The position numbers and the translations under genes are program-made. This document shows, piece by piece, positions 35,231 through 43,717 of a DNA stretch of 64,000 nucleotides. A model generated the notes under the pieces. It had not been told where the DNA came from. It did not search any database and saw nothing but the letters and a program-made list of their open reading frames with translations. The stretch is from contig NZ_JBEJGX010000001.1 of NCBI RefSeq assembly GCF_040253635.1, positions 186,001 to 250,000 of the forward strand, read 5' to 3'. The DNA is from Streptomyces sp. Edi2. GTDB taxonomy: Bacteria; Actinomycetota; Actinomycetes; Streptomycetales; Streptomycetaceae. How positions within the stretch are numbered: the first letter of the stretch is position 1; each line of letters opens with the position of its first letter.

Positions 35231-35625
35231 GGGCGGGGCTCCTTCTTCTTAGGTGGAGTGGTGCGGATCTGGTAGATCCGCTGGACGGACAGGGCGGTCG
35301 CGTAGGCGGTGGACTCGACCGGCCACCGTTTGGCGGACCTGCGGATGGCAGCGTCCCTATTCTCCTCCGCCGATTTGATCGCGGCGGCGAGTTCTTCGAG
35401 CTCTGCCAGTTCGGTGAGGTCAGGTGCGCCGTGCGGGCCACGTAGAAAGCGGGCGATGGTCTGCCACTGACTGTCGAGCGGTGCGCCGTCGTCGCCGGTC
35501 TTGATGCGGAAGGCGCTGATGTAGCGGACGAGGAGGTCGCGTGTGAGGCGTGTGCCGTCCGCGAGGTCGAGGTGGTCGATCTGCTCGCGGTAGAGATCCT
35601 CGAACTGCCGGGGAGTGAGACTCAT
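35227..35625 (-). CDS. small helical hypothetical protein, first gene of operon
   Basis: A 132-residue protein from ATG 35625 after GGAGGGG. Almost entirely helical (TPRQFEDLYREQIDHLDLAD, LTRDLLVRYISAFRIKTG) with a basic KKKEPRP tail. It could be a small DNA-binding or plasmid maintenance protein; the symmetrical operator-like repeats in its promoter would fit autoregulation. No family was recognised. Confidence 0.65.
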   Translation of the reverse strand: MSLTPRQFEDLYREQIDHLDLADGTRLTRDLLVRYISAFRIKTGDDGAPLDSQWQTIARFLRGPHGAPDLTELAELEELAAAIKSAEENRDAAIRRSAKRWPVESTAYATALSVQRIYQIRTTPPKKKEPRP

Positions 35626-35642
35626 TCCCCTCCTTTGAGTTT

Positions 35643-35704
35643 TCTAGCTAATTAGAATTCTACGCCCCCACCAGCGAAAAGTCAAATAGACTAGAAATCT
35701 ACGG
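35643..35704 (-). promoter_or_regulatory. strong promoter with TTCTA/TAGAA inverted repeats
   Basis: On the minus strand TTGACT (35680-35685), a 17-base spacer and TAGAAT (35657-35662) form a near-consensus promoter. TTCTAGCTAATTAGAA overlaps the start side and another TTCTAG-type inverted repeat (35689-35703) lies upstream of the -35 box. This is a good candidate for an autoregulated promoter. The region is strikingly AT-rich. Confidence 0.7.
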
Positions 35705-35707
35705 TTG

Positions 35708-37111
35708 TCAATGCCGAGGGATGTCCTTGGTGTCGACCATCTGCACGACCATGCAGGGGTGATCGTCCACCTTCACGTCCTGCTGGATGCCCACCACTCG
35801 GTACGAAGCGCCACGCGGCATCAGTCGTTCCCGCTCCTCGTGCCCCTGGACGCCGACCGCCCCCACGGCCGCACCTCGGCTCGAGACGATCTCGAAGACC
35901 ACCCGGTGCCGGGCATTCCCCTGCTTCCCGGTCTTCGGATTGAACCAGAAACGCTGGGCGAACCCGACCGCGACGGCCGGGCAGTGGGACACGGACATGT
36001 AGGAGTCGTCCCGGTAATCCTGGCCCACAACGAAGTTGGAGCGCACCCAGGATTCGACCTTGTCGGCCTCACGTACCTCCTCTGGAGGCGAGAACCCCCG
36101 GTAGGTGGTGTGCAGCTTCCCCGGCGCGGCCTTGGACAGGGCCGAGTCGATCCCGCCGGCCACCGTGCGCATTGGCACGACCTGCTCGTTGATGTAGAGG
36201 TCCTCGTCCATCGGACGGCCTTGGTAGAGGTGCTCGTTGATCTGCGTATAGCTCTCACCGGTGTACGTGGCTATCCACGACTTCTCCTCCTCATTGAGCC
36301 CGGCGCCCCACCGGCTCGACTCCGGTTCGAGTTCCGCCGCCCGCTCACTGGACAGCTCCACGCGATCACCTCGGTCGCCCAGCCCGTGGCGCTCCCACGG
36401 CCGGCCCGGCTGGCCCGTGCGCGCCGCGTGAAGGATCTGTTCGGCCTGGTCGACCGGAACGCGGTCGTAGACGACTGCCCCGTCGTTCTCCACCCGGTAG
36501 GGCCAGGGGGAGTCGGCGAGGGCCTCGTAGCGGTCCCGGTCCAGGGTGCTGAAGGTCAGGCGGGCGTGCGGGTGTTCGTCATCGTTGCCCGCATACACCG
36601 TGGCCACGCCGCAGTAGCCGGGCTGGCCCCAGGCAACGCTCTGCCCGCCGTCCTCCCGCGGGATGAACTTCGCCTGTCCGCCGGCGCCGCTGGCCTGGGC
36701 GAGCGCCGAGGCAGCTCGTACATGCTCAGGGAACTCGGGCAGAGCCTCTGGGCGGCCGAGTCCGCCTGGCTCGTCCTCCGTGGCCTGGGCAGAGCCGAGC
36801 GCGAAGGCGTCGTCGGGATCAGCTTGCCTGGTCGCGGCGCTGGGGTCGGTCAGCAGGGTGCGGCTGACCTGGGCACACTGGCGGGCGTGGTCCGCGTACT
36901 GCCGGGCCTTGTCGTCGTCGCCGTTCGCTGCGGCCTGCCGAGTCTCGTCTGCCCAGGTCTGTGCCTGCGCATAGGCGGCTGCCGCCGGATGACCGGGGCC
37001 GGCCGCGATGACGCGCTCAGCAAGTTGGGAGGATGCAGCTCGGGCGGCTGACCGTACGGCCGGGTGGGATGAGGTGCACCGCCGGCCGCCGGCGGCAAGA
37101 GATCGGCACAC
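35708..37111 (-). CDS. ADP-ribosyltransferase 1 (R-S-E type)
   Basis: A 467-residue protein from GTG 37111. The N-terminus CRSLAAGGRRCTSSHPAVR (residues 2-20) has a paired-Cys basic motif; a helical region and a middle domain follow. The C-terminal about 200 residues match R-S-E ADP-ribosyltransferases: TTYRGFSPP (Arg), SYMSVS (STS-type) and EERERL (ExE catalytic pair). Such enzymes transfer ADP-ribose from NAD to proteins, usually at Arg. No Sec signal is present, so it may act inside the cell or be exported another way. A paralogue lies at 46949-48298. No immunity gene is evident. Confidence 0.8.
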   Translation of the reverse strand: MCRSLAAGGRRCTSSHPAVRSAARAASSQLAERVIAAGPGHPAAAAYAQAQTWADETRQAAANGDDDKARQYADHARQCAQVSRTLLTDPSAATRQADPDDAFALGSAQATEDEPGGLGRPEALPEFPEHVRAASALAQASGAGGQAKFIPREDGGQSVAWGQPGYCGVATVYAGNDDEHPHARLTFSTLDRDRYEALADSPWPYRVENDGAVVYDRVPVDQAEQILHAARTGQPGRPWERHGLGDRGDRVELSSERAAELEPESSRWGAGLNEEEKSWIATYTGESYTQINEHLYQGRPMDEDLYINEQVVPMRTVAGGIDSALSKAAPGKLHTTYRGFSPPEEVREADKVESWVRSNFVVGQDYRDDSYMSVSHCPAVAVGFAQRFWFNPKTGKQGNARHRVVFEIVSSRGAAVGAVGVQGHEERERLMPRGASYRVVGIQQDVKVDDHPCMVVQMVDTKDIPRH

Positions 37112-37424
37112 GTACGCGTACTCGCTTTCCGCGGCGTCCCGTGGGATGCCGCGTTGGACCTTGTGGTCCGACGAGGCTGCTGCTGCGACCCTGTGGACAG
37201 CGTCCGACGATGGGATCGCGCACGTTCGGCGCAGCGATTCTGCGACTGGTCATGGATGTTGGTGAACCTTCGTGTAGTTGCCGAGTTCCCCGCGGACGAT
37301 CACGTGTACTTGTTCCTGGACGAGAACAGTCGAACGATGGGGGCTGTCACGCGCATGGATGAGGACCGGCGATCTTCAACCGATCCGGGATACCGGAGTC
37401 GGAGGCATCTGGCAGGGTTCCGGC
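37112..37424. other. divergent intergenic region
   Basis: Between the divergent ADP-ribosyltransferase and HTH genes. No gene was supported. An in-frame extension of the plus-strand HTH gene back to 37278 has no coding bias. Confidence 0.4.
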
Positions 37425-37988
37425 ATGCCACGAAGCAGCAACGACCGCGTCCCAGCTCGCTACGTCGTGGAGGGGACCTGGCCAAACGCCGTGCTTGCCC
37501 AGGATGCGCCCGTCAGCGCGGACTACGGACAGACGTTGGCGGCCAACCTCCAACAGGCCATGACCACGATGCGCTACACACTGCGAGGGCTTGCAAAGGC
37601 GTCTGGCGTCGCGCACGCCACGGTCAGCCGTGTCCTACGGGGTGAGGTGCTACCAGACATGGGCACGATCGCCCGGCTGGAAGCCGCTCTCCGCGTGCAG
37701 GTGTTTCCGAGGCCGGCGCCACGGTCCGCACTACACGGAAGGATGCTGCTCGTGCACGCTGAACTGCAGAGCCTCGCCACCCATGACGCGGCAAGGCTGG
37801 CAGAGGCACAGAGAAGCGTGCAGGAGTGCGGAAGGCACCGCGAGCAGGCCCTTGCCGAACTGGCATCGGCCCGCCTCCGAGCCGAGGTCTCCGACCGTGT
37901 TACCCGTGGCGTCGCGGCTCTCATCGCCGGAGTGACCACTGGCGAACTGCCCGCCGACCGACCATGTCCTCAGTATCGTGTCCACTGA
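37425..37988 (+). CDS. XRE-type HTH protein with helical tail
   Basis: A 187-residue protein; ATG 37425 chosen because coding bias starts there. A helix-turn-helix of XRE type lies at about 45-90 (YTLRGLAKASGVAHATVSRV, LRGEVLPDMGTIARLEAALR). The C-terminal 80 residues are a charged coiled coil (ARLAEAQRSVQECGRHREQA), which may mediate dimerisation. It is probably a transcriptional regulator, perhaps of the divergent ADP-ribosyltransferase gene. Confidence 0.7.
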   Translation: MPRSSNDRVPARYVVEGTWPNAVLAQDAPVSADYGQTLAANLQQAMTTMRYTLRGLAKASGVAHATVSRVLRGEVLPDMGTIARLEAALRVQVFPRPAPRSALHGRMLLVHAELQSLATHDAARLAEAQRSVQECGRHREQALAELASARLRAEVSDRVTRGVAALIAGVTTGELPADRPCPQYRVH

Positions 37989-37993
37989 ACGGA

Positions 37994-39052
37994 TCACTGC
38001 GCTGCTGAACTACCCACTGAACTGTTAGGTGCGCTACTGAACTCTTCGCCGCCGTTCAACACTCCGTCGAATGCAGAGGTCAAACTCAAGCTCCAGCGAG
38101 GGTTGTACTGAGCCTTGTAACCGATCTGCCCTGGTGACTCCACCGTCCGCCCCAGGTCGAGCGTGGAGAAGCCGAGATCGGCGAGAGACGTGGCCAGTTG
38201 GCGCAGCAACAGGTGGCCGGGGGAGAGATGGAGCATGTCTGGATGCATGGCCGGCAGTACCGAGTAGCAACGGTGTCCCCGGTACAAGCACAACTGCGCA
38301 GCCGCCAGCTTTCCGTCCACGGACATGGATGCGATGAATGCCGTTTCACCACCGCACTGCCGCAGGACATCCAGCCAAGCGGTGGGTTCGGCCCCCTGAC
38401 GGCGCGAGGCGGGATCGCGTGCCCACCGTGCAGCGTGGAGCATGTTCAGTCCGGGATAGACGTCAAGGAGTTCCTCGGCGGTACGGGTTCTGTGATAGCT
38501 CACACGGTATCCGCCGACCGACAGCCGCCGCTCACGCTGGGTGTGCTGGCGCCGGAGCGACTTGGTCATCGACGACATGTCCAGCGGCAGAGCGACAACC
38601 GCGCAAAGGAGGGTGGAATGACGCCAACCCGGTTGCCGCAGCATGGCCTGACCAAGCGGAGACTGCATGGAGACGTCCGACAGCTCCACAGACAACCCCT
38701 CGTGGGCCAGGCCGACGAGCCGATCCGCCAGGGCGGCTGCGACGGCAGGCTCCTGCGAGCTGGGGCCCACCGCGTCGACGTACTCGCTATGAGGTGCGGC
38801 CAAAGGGCGCACCAGCACCTTCCCTGCCTTGTCCCGCTCGCACACCAGAGCCAATGCGGCGCAAACCTTCTTCCCGTCCGCCGCAACGAGCACCAGCGGA
38901 TCGGCCGGCGGCGTTAGCTGGGAAGCCCAACCCAGGAGCCAGCCCGGCGACTGGAACGGGGAGGCGCCACGATCGTGCTCGTACAGATCGCGCCAGCGCT
39001 CTGCCATCCACGCCAACGCCGAAGAACCATCGAGCACGTGGACTTTGATCAC
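37994..39052 (-). CDS. GNAT acyltransferase, BioF2/FemAB-like
   Basis: A 352-residue protein from GTG 39052. The layout fits the Acetyltransf_6 (CelD/BioF2-like) family: an N-terminal SPFQSPGWLLGWASQLTPPA, a middle basic helix (KSLRRQHTQRERRL), then HPDMLHLSPGHLLLRQLATS followed by a beta strand FSTLDLGRT in the acyl-CoA fold. These enzymes transfer acyl or aminoacyl groups in polysaccharide or peptide pathways. It converges with the HTH gene; no substrate can be assigned. Confidence 0.75.
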   Translation of the reverse strand: MIKVHVLDGSSALAWMAERWRDLYEHDRGASPFQSPGWLLGWASQLTPPADPLVLVAADGKKVCAALALVCERDKAGKVLVRPLAAPHSEYVDAVGPSSQEPAVAAALADRLVGLAHEGLSVELSDVSMQSPLGQAMLRQPGWRHSTLLCAVVALPLDMSSMTKSLRRQHTQRERRLSVGGYRVSYHRTRTAEELLDVYPGLNMLHAARWARDPASRRQGAEPTAWLDVLRQCGGETAFIASMSVDGKLAAAQLCLYRGHRCYSVLPAMHPDMLHLSPGHLLLRQLATSLADLGFSTLDLGRTVESPGQIGYKAQYNPRWSLSLTSAFDGVLNGGEEFSSAPNSSVGSSAAQ

Positions 39053-39430
39053 TGTGCCGACTCCCCGGTTATAGCCGGCCTGTTGGCGAGGTGAAAGATC
39101 GGTCCGTCCATCGGGGTGCTCCTGTGCAGCCGGTGCTTTGGCCGCAATCGTGGAAGCCTTCGCCTGTGGACAGTGACCGCTACCTGGCGGGAGGTCCGGT
39201 GGCAGCGGCTACCATGGCGATCACCTCCGCGGCCTGTGAGCACGGGACCGGAATGGGCCGACGGGCCGCAAAGCCCCCAGTTCGGCCCATGCATGCAAGT
39301 GGAGGGGGTTTCGCGGCTTCTGTGGGCAAATCGTCCAGCCCTCTCCGCACCTCGGTAAACGCGCTGGCGGACGCCTGGACGCATGCCGGGGAGTTACGCA
39401 GCGGGACGCAGGCCGTTGATCGTTTCCCAG
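39053..39430. other. intergenic region with no gene seen
   Basis: No frame on either strand has convincing coding bias. Confidence 0.4.
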
Positions 39431-39990
39431 AGAGTGTCGCGGTGGCTGCAGTCACCCCGGCAGATCGACTCCGACCAACTCGCCGCTGTGCGCAGCCATA
39501 TCCAGGACGGCGGCCTCCTCGGCCTGATCCCGGTGCGCCAGCTCCGCGAGCTGAGTGCGCTGTGGCACGAACCCGCCGCCGGCCGGGCCCGCCGCCGACA
39601 TCCTCAAGGATTTGGCGTGCACCGCACACCACGCCCTCAACAACCGCTCGGCGAGCCCGTCAGGAGGAACGCCGTGCACCTGACCACGAATCACAGGGGG
39701 CGTCGTCGCCATCGGAACCGTCCGGGTGATGCGCCGTACCGGCATGGCCTTCGATGCGGTGGACCTCCTCTTCCTGGCAGGTCCTCGTCGTCGCCTGGCC
39801 CGCACTCCTGCTGCCCTGGAAGTTCCCAGGAAGACGCTGACAGCTGACTCCCGACAGCCTGCCGCGGCGACCACGTCGAGGCGACGGCAATCGTGCTCGT
39901 GTTGTCCGTGAAGGTCGCGGTCTCCGGCGGCCGAGCGCTCGTGCCGCTCACCCTCGGCGCCGCGTTGCTGATCCACTTCACGGGACTGTC
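39430..39990 (+). pseudogene. decayed gene remnants
   Basis: Coding character moves between plus-strand frames. One frame reads QIDSDQLAAVRSHIQDGGLL and VRQLRELSALWHEPAAG. Another then gives ADILKDLACTAHHALNNRSA. Later pieces look membrane-like (VLVVAWPALLLPWKF, and SVKVAVSGGRALVPLTLGAA). The order of a soluble piece followed by membrane pieces recalls plasmid transfer or spread genes, but the link is only suggestive. Several frameshifts are required. Confidence 0.4.
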
Positions 39991-40006
39991 CGTGCACGGC
40001 GAGTTT

Positions 40007-40032
40007 CAGGGCTGCCGCGTCCGGCAGCCCTG
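40007..40032 (+). terminator. hairpin after the decayed genes
   Basis: Exact 11-bp arms CAGGGCTGCCG (40007-40017) and CGGCAGCCCTG (40022-40032) with loop CGTC. Confidence 0.6.
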
Positions 40033-40109
40033 TGCAGCACGTCCTGCCCCAGGCCGCAGCGAGAAGCAGGGCCCGATCAGCTGGAACTCGATGAGCAGCA
40101 TGGAGATCA

Positions 40110-40143
40110 CGGAGCCGTCCGACCGCCAGGTTGGACGGCTCCG
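40110..40143 (-). terminator. terminator of the peptide-headed operon
   Basis: Arms CGGAGCCGTCC (40110-40120) and GGACGGCTCCG (40133-40143), directly after the stop of the GNAT gene at 40151. Confidence 0.65.
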
Positions 40144-40150
40144 CATCGCT

Positions 40151-40834
40151 TCACACGTGCAGGATTACGTCTACGGGACCTGGAGCGGCGCGTTCAGCGG
40201 GCGGGCCGAACATGTGCTGGCATGCGTCGAAGCCTTCGACGAGGGTGGGCTGATGGCTTTGTCCACGCCACTGCTCGGCGGTGATGATCGCCTGGTGCTC
40301 CTCCACCAGGCGGTCGCCGACGGCGAAGCGGCGAATGCCGTTGGGCGCGTATCCGAACTTCTCGGACACATGGCGGGAGACGGCGTTGTCCGCGAAGGCG
40401 GTCGAGGTGACGCGTTCGGCTCCGAGGCAGGCGAAGGCGAGGTGGAGGGCCGCGGCGCGCATCTGGGTGCCGAAGCCACGGGCCTGGAAGCGCTGACCGA
40501 GCCAGAAGCCTGTGCGGGCCTCGCGGGTGATGCGGAAATCGCGGGCGGAGAGGTTCTGCTGACCGATGACCTGGTCATCGTGGAAGACGGCAAGGAGGAG
40601 GCGCCAGTTGTCCTCGTGCCAGTCACCGCGGGCCCACCAGTGGTTCTGCAGCACGTTGCGGGCAGTCTGTTCGGGGGTGCCGGAGGCCCATGGCTGTGGG
40701 AAGTAGAGGATGCCGGGTGGGTGGACGCCATCGGCCGCTACCTGCGCGAGGTCGTCGAGCTGAGTCTCGTTGGGGACACGCAGAACCAGGTCGGGGGTGG
40801 TGAGGGTGAGCTGGGTGAGCGGCCAGTGGCGCAT
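40151..40834 (-). CDS. GNAT acetyltransferase, RimJ-like
   Basis: A 227-residue protein from ATG 40834. The fold is that of RimJ/RimL-type N-acetyltransferases: LVLRVPNETQLDDLAQVAAD, then RTGFWLGQRFQARGFGTQMR (acetyl-CoA binding region) and LGAERVTSTAFADNAVSRHV (the usual N-x-x-S-x-x-V part). It would acetylate an amine, in this context perhaps a peptide product or its immunity form. It is the last gene of the five-gene operon. Confidence 0.8.
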   Translation of the reverse strand: MRHWPLTQLTLTTPDLVLRVPNETQLDDLAQVAADGVHPPGILYFPQPWASGTPEQTARNVLQNHWWARGDWHEDNWRLLLAVFHDDQVIGQQNLSARDFRITREARTGFWLGQRFQARGFGTQMRAAALHLAFACLGAERVTSTAFADNAVSRHVSEKFGYAPNGIRRFAVGDRLVEEHQAIITAEQWRGQSHQPTLVEGFDACQHMFGPPAERAAPGPVDVILHV

Positions 40835-40854
40835 GCTGGTGCCTCCAGGGGAGT

Positions 40855-41217
40855 TCAGAAGCCGTCGATGCCGATCACATTGCCGAACGGATCGGTGAGC
40901 TGCGCGATGCGGCGGCCGGTGCCGTCGCCGACGTCGAGGGGGCCGCGGTGGTGGGTGCAGCCGGCGTCGAGGAGGCGCTGGCGTACGTCGCCGACGTCCT
41001 CGACGGCCCAGTACGGCACGGGGCTGCCACCGCGGGGGTTGTTCTTCTCGTCAAGCATGTGGAAGCCGAACTCGACACCGGCAACCTCCAGCCACGCGTA
41101 GACGGCGTTGCCGTTGATGTCGAGATGGACGTCAGTCTCAAGGACGCCTGCCCACCACCGGGCGGACTTCTCGGGGTCCTCGGCGAAGATCATGATGCTG
41201 CGAATGCCGTTGAACAT
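40855..41217 (-). CDS. VOC (glyoxalase-fold) protein
   Basis: A 120-residue protein; ATG 41217 follows GGAG and is preferred to ATG 41247, which overlaps the upstream gene. Paired beta-alpha-beta-beta-beta modules are visible: MIFAEDPEKSARWWAGVLE, AGVEFGFHMLDE, PYWAVEDVGDVRQRLLDAGC and ITDPFGNVIGI-type ending QLTDPFGNVIGIDGF. VOC proteins are small metalloenzymes or drug-binding proteins such as bleomycin-type resistance proteins. In this operon it could be a modifying enzyme or self-resistance protein. Confidence 0.75.
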   Translation of the reverse strand: MFNGIRSIMIFAEDPEKSARWWAGVLETDVHLDINGNAVYAWLEVAGVEFGFHMLDEKNNPRGGSPVPYWAVEDVGDVRQRLLDAGCTHHRGPLDVGDGTGRRIAQLTDPFGNVIGIDGF

Positions 41218-41230
41218 GTTGTCTCCGTTG

Positions 41231-42103
41231 TCACTGTTCGACGCCATGGAGCGAGCGCAGACCGGTGGCGTCGGCGAAGGCGGCCAGCGCGGTCACGAGG
41301 TCGGCATCGCTCCACTGGGCGCCGCGATCATTGATGCACCGACGGTAGACCTGGCGGACCGCGCGAGGAGGCAGATTGCGTCCCTCGGTCTGAGCGAGGT
41401 AGGCCAGGGTGATCAGGTCGGGCAGGCCGGTCAGGTCTGGGCGCAGGGTTTCGGCGTCGATGAGGGCGAGGTGCCCGTCGACTCGGCGGCGGCAGTGGTC
41501 GGCCTTGAGGTCGAGGTGGCCGAGGGGGACGTGGGCCTCGCCGTGCGCGGCGGCAGTCAGTTGCAGCAGGCGTCGCCATGCTGCCGCGTCGCGTATCCAG
41601 CCCGGGGCGGGCTCGCCCATGGTGGTGGCGAGGCGCCATGGGGCCATGGTGTCGGAGACAGCTTGGGGCCACCGTGCGGGCGCGGTGTGGATGGTGGCGA
41701 CGGTGGCGATCAGTTCCTCGAAGCCGCCTGTGCGGTCGATGTCCGCGGGGTCGTCGAGGAAGTCGACCATCAGGGTGCGGGTGGCGTCACAGGTGCTGTG
41801 GAGGTCCGGCAGTACCCGCTCGGTGGCGAGGAGCTGGTAGGCGAGGGCCTCGCCGAGGTAGGCGGCCTCGTCCCCGTGGCGCTTGAGGAGCTGGCGGGGC
41901 GGGGCGCCGAGGGTGAAGGTCGCGGTGCGGTAGCGGGCGGTCAGACAGCGCACCGGCCCGGGGACGGTCGGGTGCTGGCGCTGGATCAGGGACCGGGCCT
42001 GAGCTTCCGCTTGTGTGCGATCGGTGGTCAGAGGGGTGGCGAGCCACCCGTCGGGCCGCACGTGGGCGGCGCCGGCGAGTGGCCCGGCCAGCACGGTGCT
42101 CAT
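41231..42103 (-). CDS. APH-like kinase/phosphotransferase
   Basis: A 290-residue protein from ATG 42103, overlapping the upstream stop by ATGA. The C-terminal lobe shows an aminoglycoside-phosphotransferase-type catalytic loop GHLDLKADH with Asp in HLD, and LALIDAETLRPD as the metal-binding Asp motif; the usual loop Asn appears to be His. An N-lobe with ARYRTATFTLGAPPRQLLK may supply the ATP lysine. Family members phosphorylate small molecules or serve in modified-peptide pathways. Confidence 0.7.
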   Translation of the reverse strand: MSTVLAGPLAGAAHVRPDGWLATPLTTDRTQAEAQARSLIQRQHPTVPGPVRCLTARYRTATFTLGAPPRQLLKRHGDEAAYLGEALAYQLLATERVLPDLHSTCDATRTLMVDFLDDPADIDRTGGFEELIATVATIHTAPARWPQAVSDTMAPWRLATTMGEPAPGWIRDAAAWRRLLQLTAAAHGEAHVPLGHLDLKADHCRRRVDGHLALIDAETLRPDLTGLPDLITLAYLAQTEGRNLPPRAVRQVYRRCINDRGAQWSDADLVTALAAFADATGLRSLHGVEQ

Positions 42104-43596
42104 GCCACCGCGTCCTGGGTGATGCCGAGCGCGGTGAGGCTGTGGTCGTAGCAGCGGGCGGCCAGGTCGGGACGCTGATGTTCGCCGTAGACGGCGAACA
42201 GGGCGTAGACCGGGGAGTCGAGCGCTTCACCAATGTGCCAGCCCTGGTAGGAGCCGCCGACGACGTCCCAGATCTGTGCACGGCCCTCGAAGAGCGCGAT
42301 CAGGTCCTGGTAGTAAATCTCGATGCCGAACGGGAAGCGCGCCATGGCCTCTTCCCGTCCGGTGGATTCCACCGCCTCCCATGCCGGGCCGGTGATGTTC
42401 CAGGCGTAGGACTCGATGCTGCCCTCGGCGCCGGGTGGGTCGAGCAGCCGCAAGACGGCGCGGCGGGAGCCGACGGGGCCGTGGAGGTAGTCGTGGATGC
42501 CGGAAGCCAGGGCGCCCATCCGGGTCGCGATCAGCTCGCGAGCCAAGCGCGGCAGTTCCTCGGCGAGCAGCGCCCGAGCAGTGGCCCACTCGCCTTCGGC
42601 CAGTGGTTCAGTGATCGGGGTGGGCCCCACCTGCTGGGGGTCGGCGAGGAAGGCACGCTGGTCCGCCAGGGCGCGGGCCTCGGTGGCCTGGTCGAGGTGG
42701 ACCCACTCGGCGTGGGAGGTGGTGACGGCGCCGGGGCCGCGGGGGACGGTGAGCCGGTCACCGGGGCGGGGGCCGTGCACCTTGAACAGGTGCTGGAGGG
42801 CGTTGGCCGCCTCGGCGAGCGCGGTGTGGTCGGCGTACAGGAACGGGCCGTGCGGGCTGCGCGGAGCGGTGAACCCGTTGCCGCACAGGGCGACTTCGCG
42901 CACGCCGTCGAGAGGGCGGAGGTAGTCGATTAGCAGTCCGTTGAGGATCTCGATGCCACTCTTGCGGTTGCGGGGGCCGTCCATGCCGGGCAGCAGGTTG
43001 TTGTCCGCGCCCAGCGCGCCGTAGGGGACGGTCTGCGCGTTGTTGGACACAATCGCGAGTCGCGGTGGCTTGAGGGCGCCGTCGGTGAGCTGCTCGATGT
43101 AGAGGTCGGAGACGTCGGCGTCAACGCCGATGAACACGTCGCTGTCTTGGGCTCCGGCAAGCCGGATGAGGGGCTGGGCGACGCGCTGTTCCCAGAACAG
43201 GGTGCGAGCGCCGGCCGGGTAGAGGGTGATCTCGATGTCGCCGACGGTCAGCGGGGTGGTGTGGTCCAGGCGGTGCACGGTGAAGCCGAGGACCGTGATG
43301 GCGTCGGTGACGGCGGCCGGGGTGGTCATGCCTGTGTAGACCGGGACCGACTTCGGCAGCAGGTTCAGCGAGGGCAGGTGGAAGTGGTCCAGGTGCTCGT
43401 GGCTGAGAATCACGGCGTCGGGGGCGGGCATCGCCGCGGTGTCGACCGTGCGCGGCGGCCAGATCGGGAACTCCAGTTTCCCGGCGCCGAACGCCTCGGC
43501 CAGGATCGGGTCGAGCAGTACCGTGGAGAGGCCGTCAGTGATGTGCCACGTCTGGTGGCCCAGGAATGTCAGCTCCAGCCCGGTGGGAGCGGCCAT
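42100..43596 (-). CDS. MBL-fold metallo-hydrolase with C-terminal extension
   Basis: A 498-residue protein from ATG 43596. The N-terminal about 250 residues are a metallo-beta-lactamase fold with SHEHLDHF as the HxHxDH metal motif, preceded by FLGHQTWHIT and LLDPIL, and later IGVDADVSDLYI. This is UlaG-like. The C-terminal about 230 residues form an additional domain (RPGDRLTVPRGPGAVTTSHA, GSIESYAWNITGPAWEAVES) that I do not recognise. It is the largest enzyme in the operon and follows the peptide gene. It could be a hydrolase or oxidative tailoring enzyme. Confidence 0.8.
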   Translation of the reverse strand: MAAPTGLELTFLGHQTWHITDGLSTVLLDPILAEAFGAGKLEFPIWPPRTVDTAAMPAPDAVILSHEHLDHFHLPSLNLLPKSVPVYTGMTTPAAVTDAITVLGFTVHRLDHTTPLTVGDIEITLYPAGARTLFWEQRVAQPLIRLAGAQDSDVFIGVDADVSDLYIEQLTDGALKPPRLAIVSNNAQTVPYGALGADNNLLPGMDGPRNRKSGIEILNGLLIDYLRPLDGVREVALCGNGFTAPRSPHGPFLYADHTALAEAANALQHLFKVHGPRPGDRLTVPRGPGAVTTSHAEWVHLDQATEARALADQRAFLADPQQVGPTPITEPLAEGEWATARALLAEELPRLARELIATRMGALASGIHDYLHGPVGSRRAVLRLLDPPGAEGSIESYAWNITGPAWEAVESTGREEAMARFPFGIEIYYQDLIALFEGRAQIWDVVGGSYQGWHIGEALDSPVYALFAVYGEHQRPDLAARCYDHSLTALGITQDAVA

Positions 43597-43699
43597 GGTG
43601 AATTCTCCTCTACGTGGTCGTGGGACGGTGGGGAGGCGGGACGGCGGCGGCCGGGGACGATTACGGCGTCCCCGGCCGCCGCCATGTCACCAGCCGCGG

Positions 43700-43717
43700 C
43701 GTATCACCGGTGATACG
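43700..43717. repeat. perfect 18-bp palindrome at the peptide stop
   Basis: CGTATCACCGGTGATACG is exactly self-complementary and spans the last three codons and stop of the peptide gene. It may be a protein-binding site or an RNA processing/attenuation element between the peptide and the enzyme genes. Confidence 0.65.
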
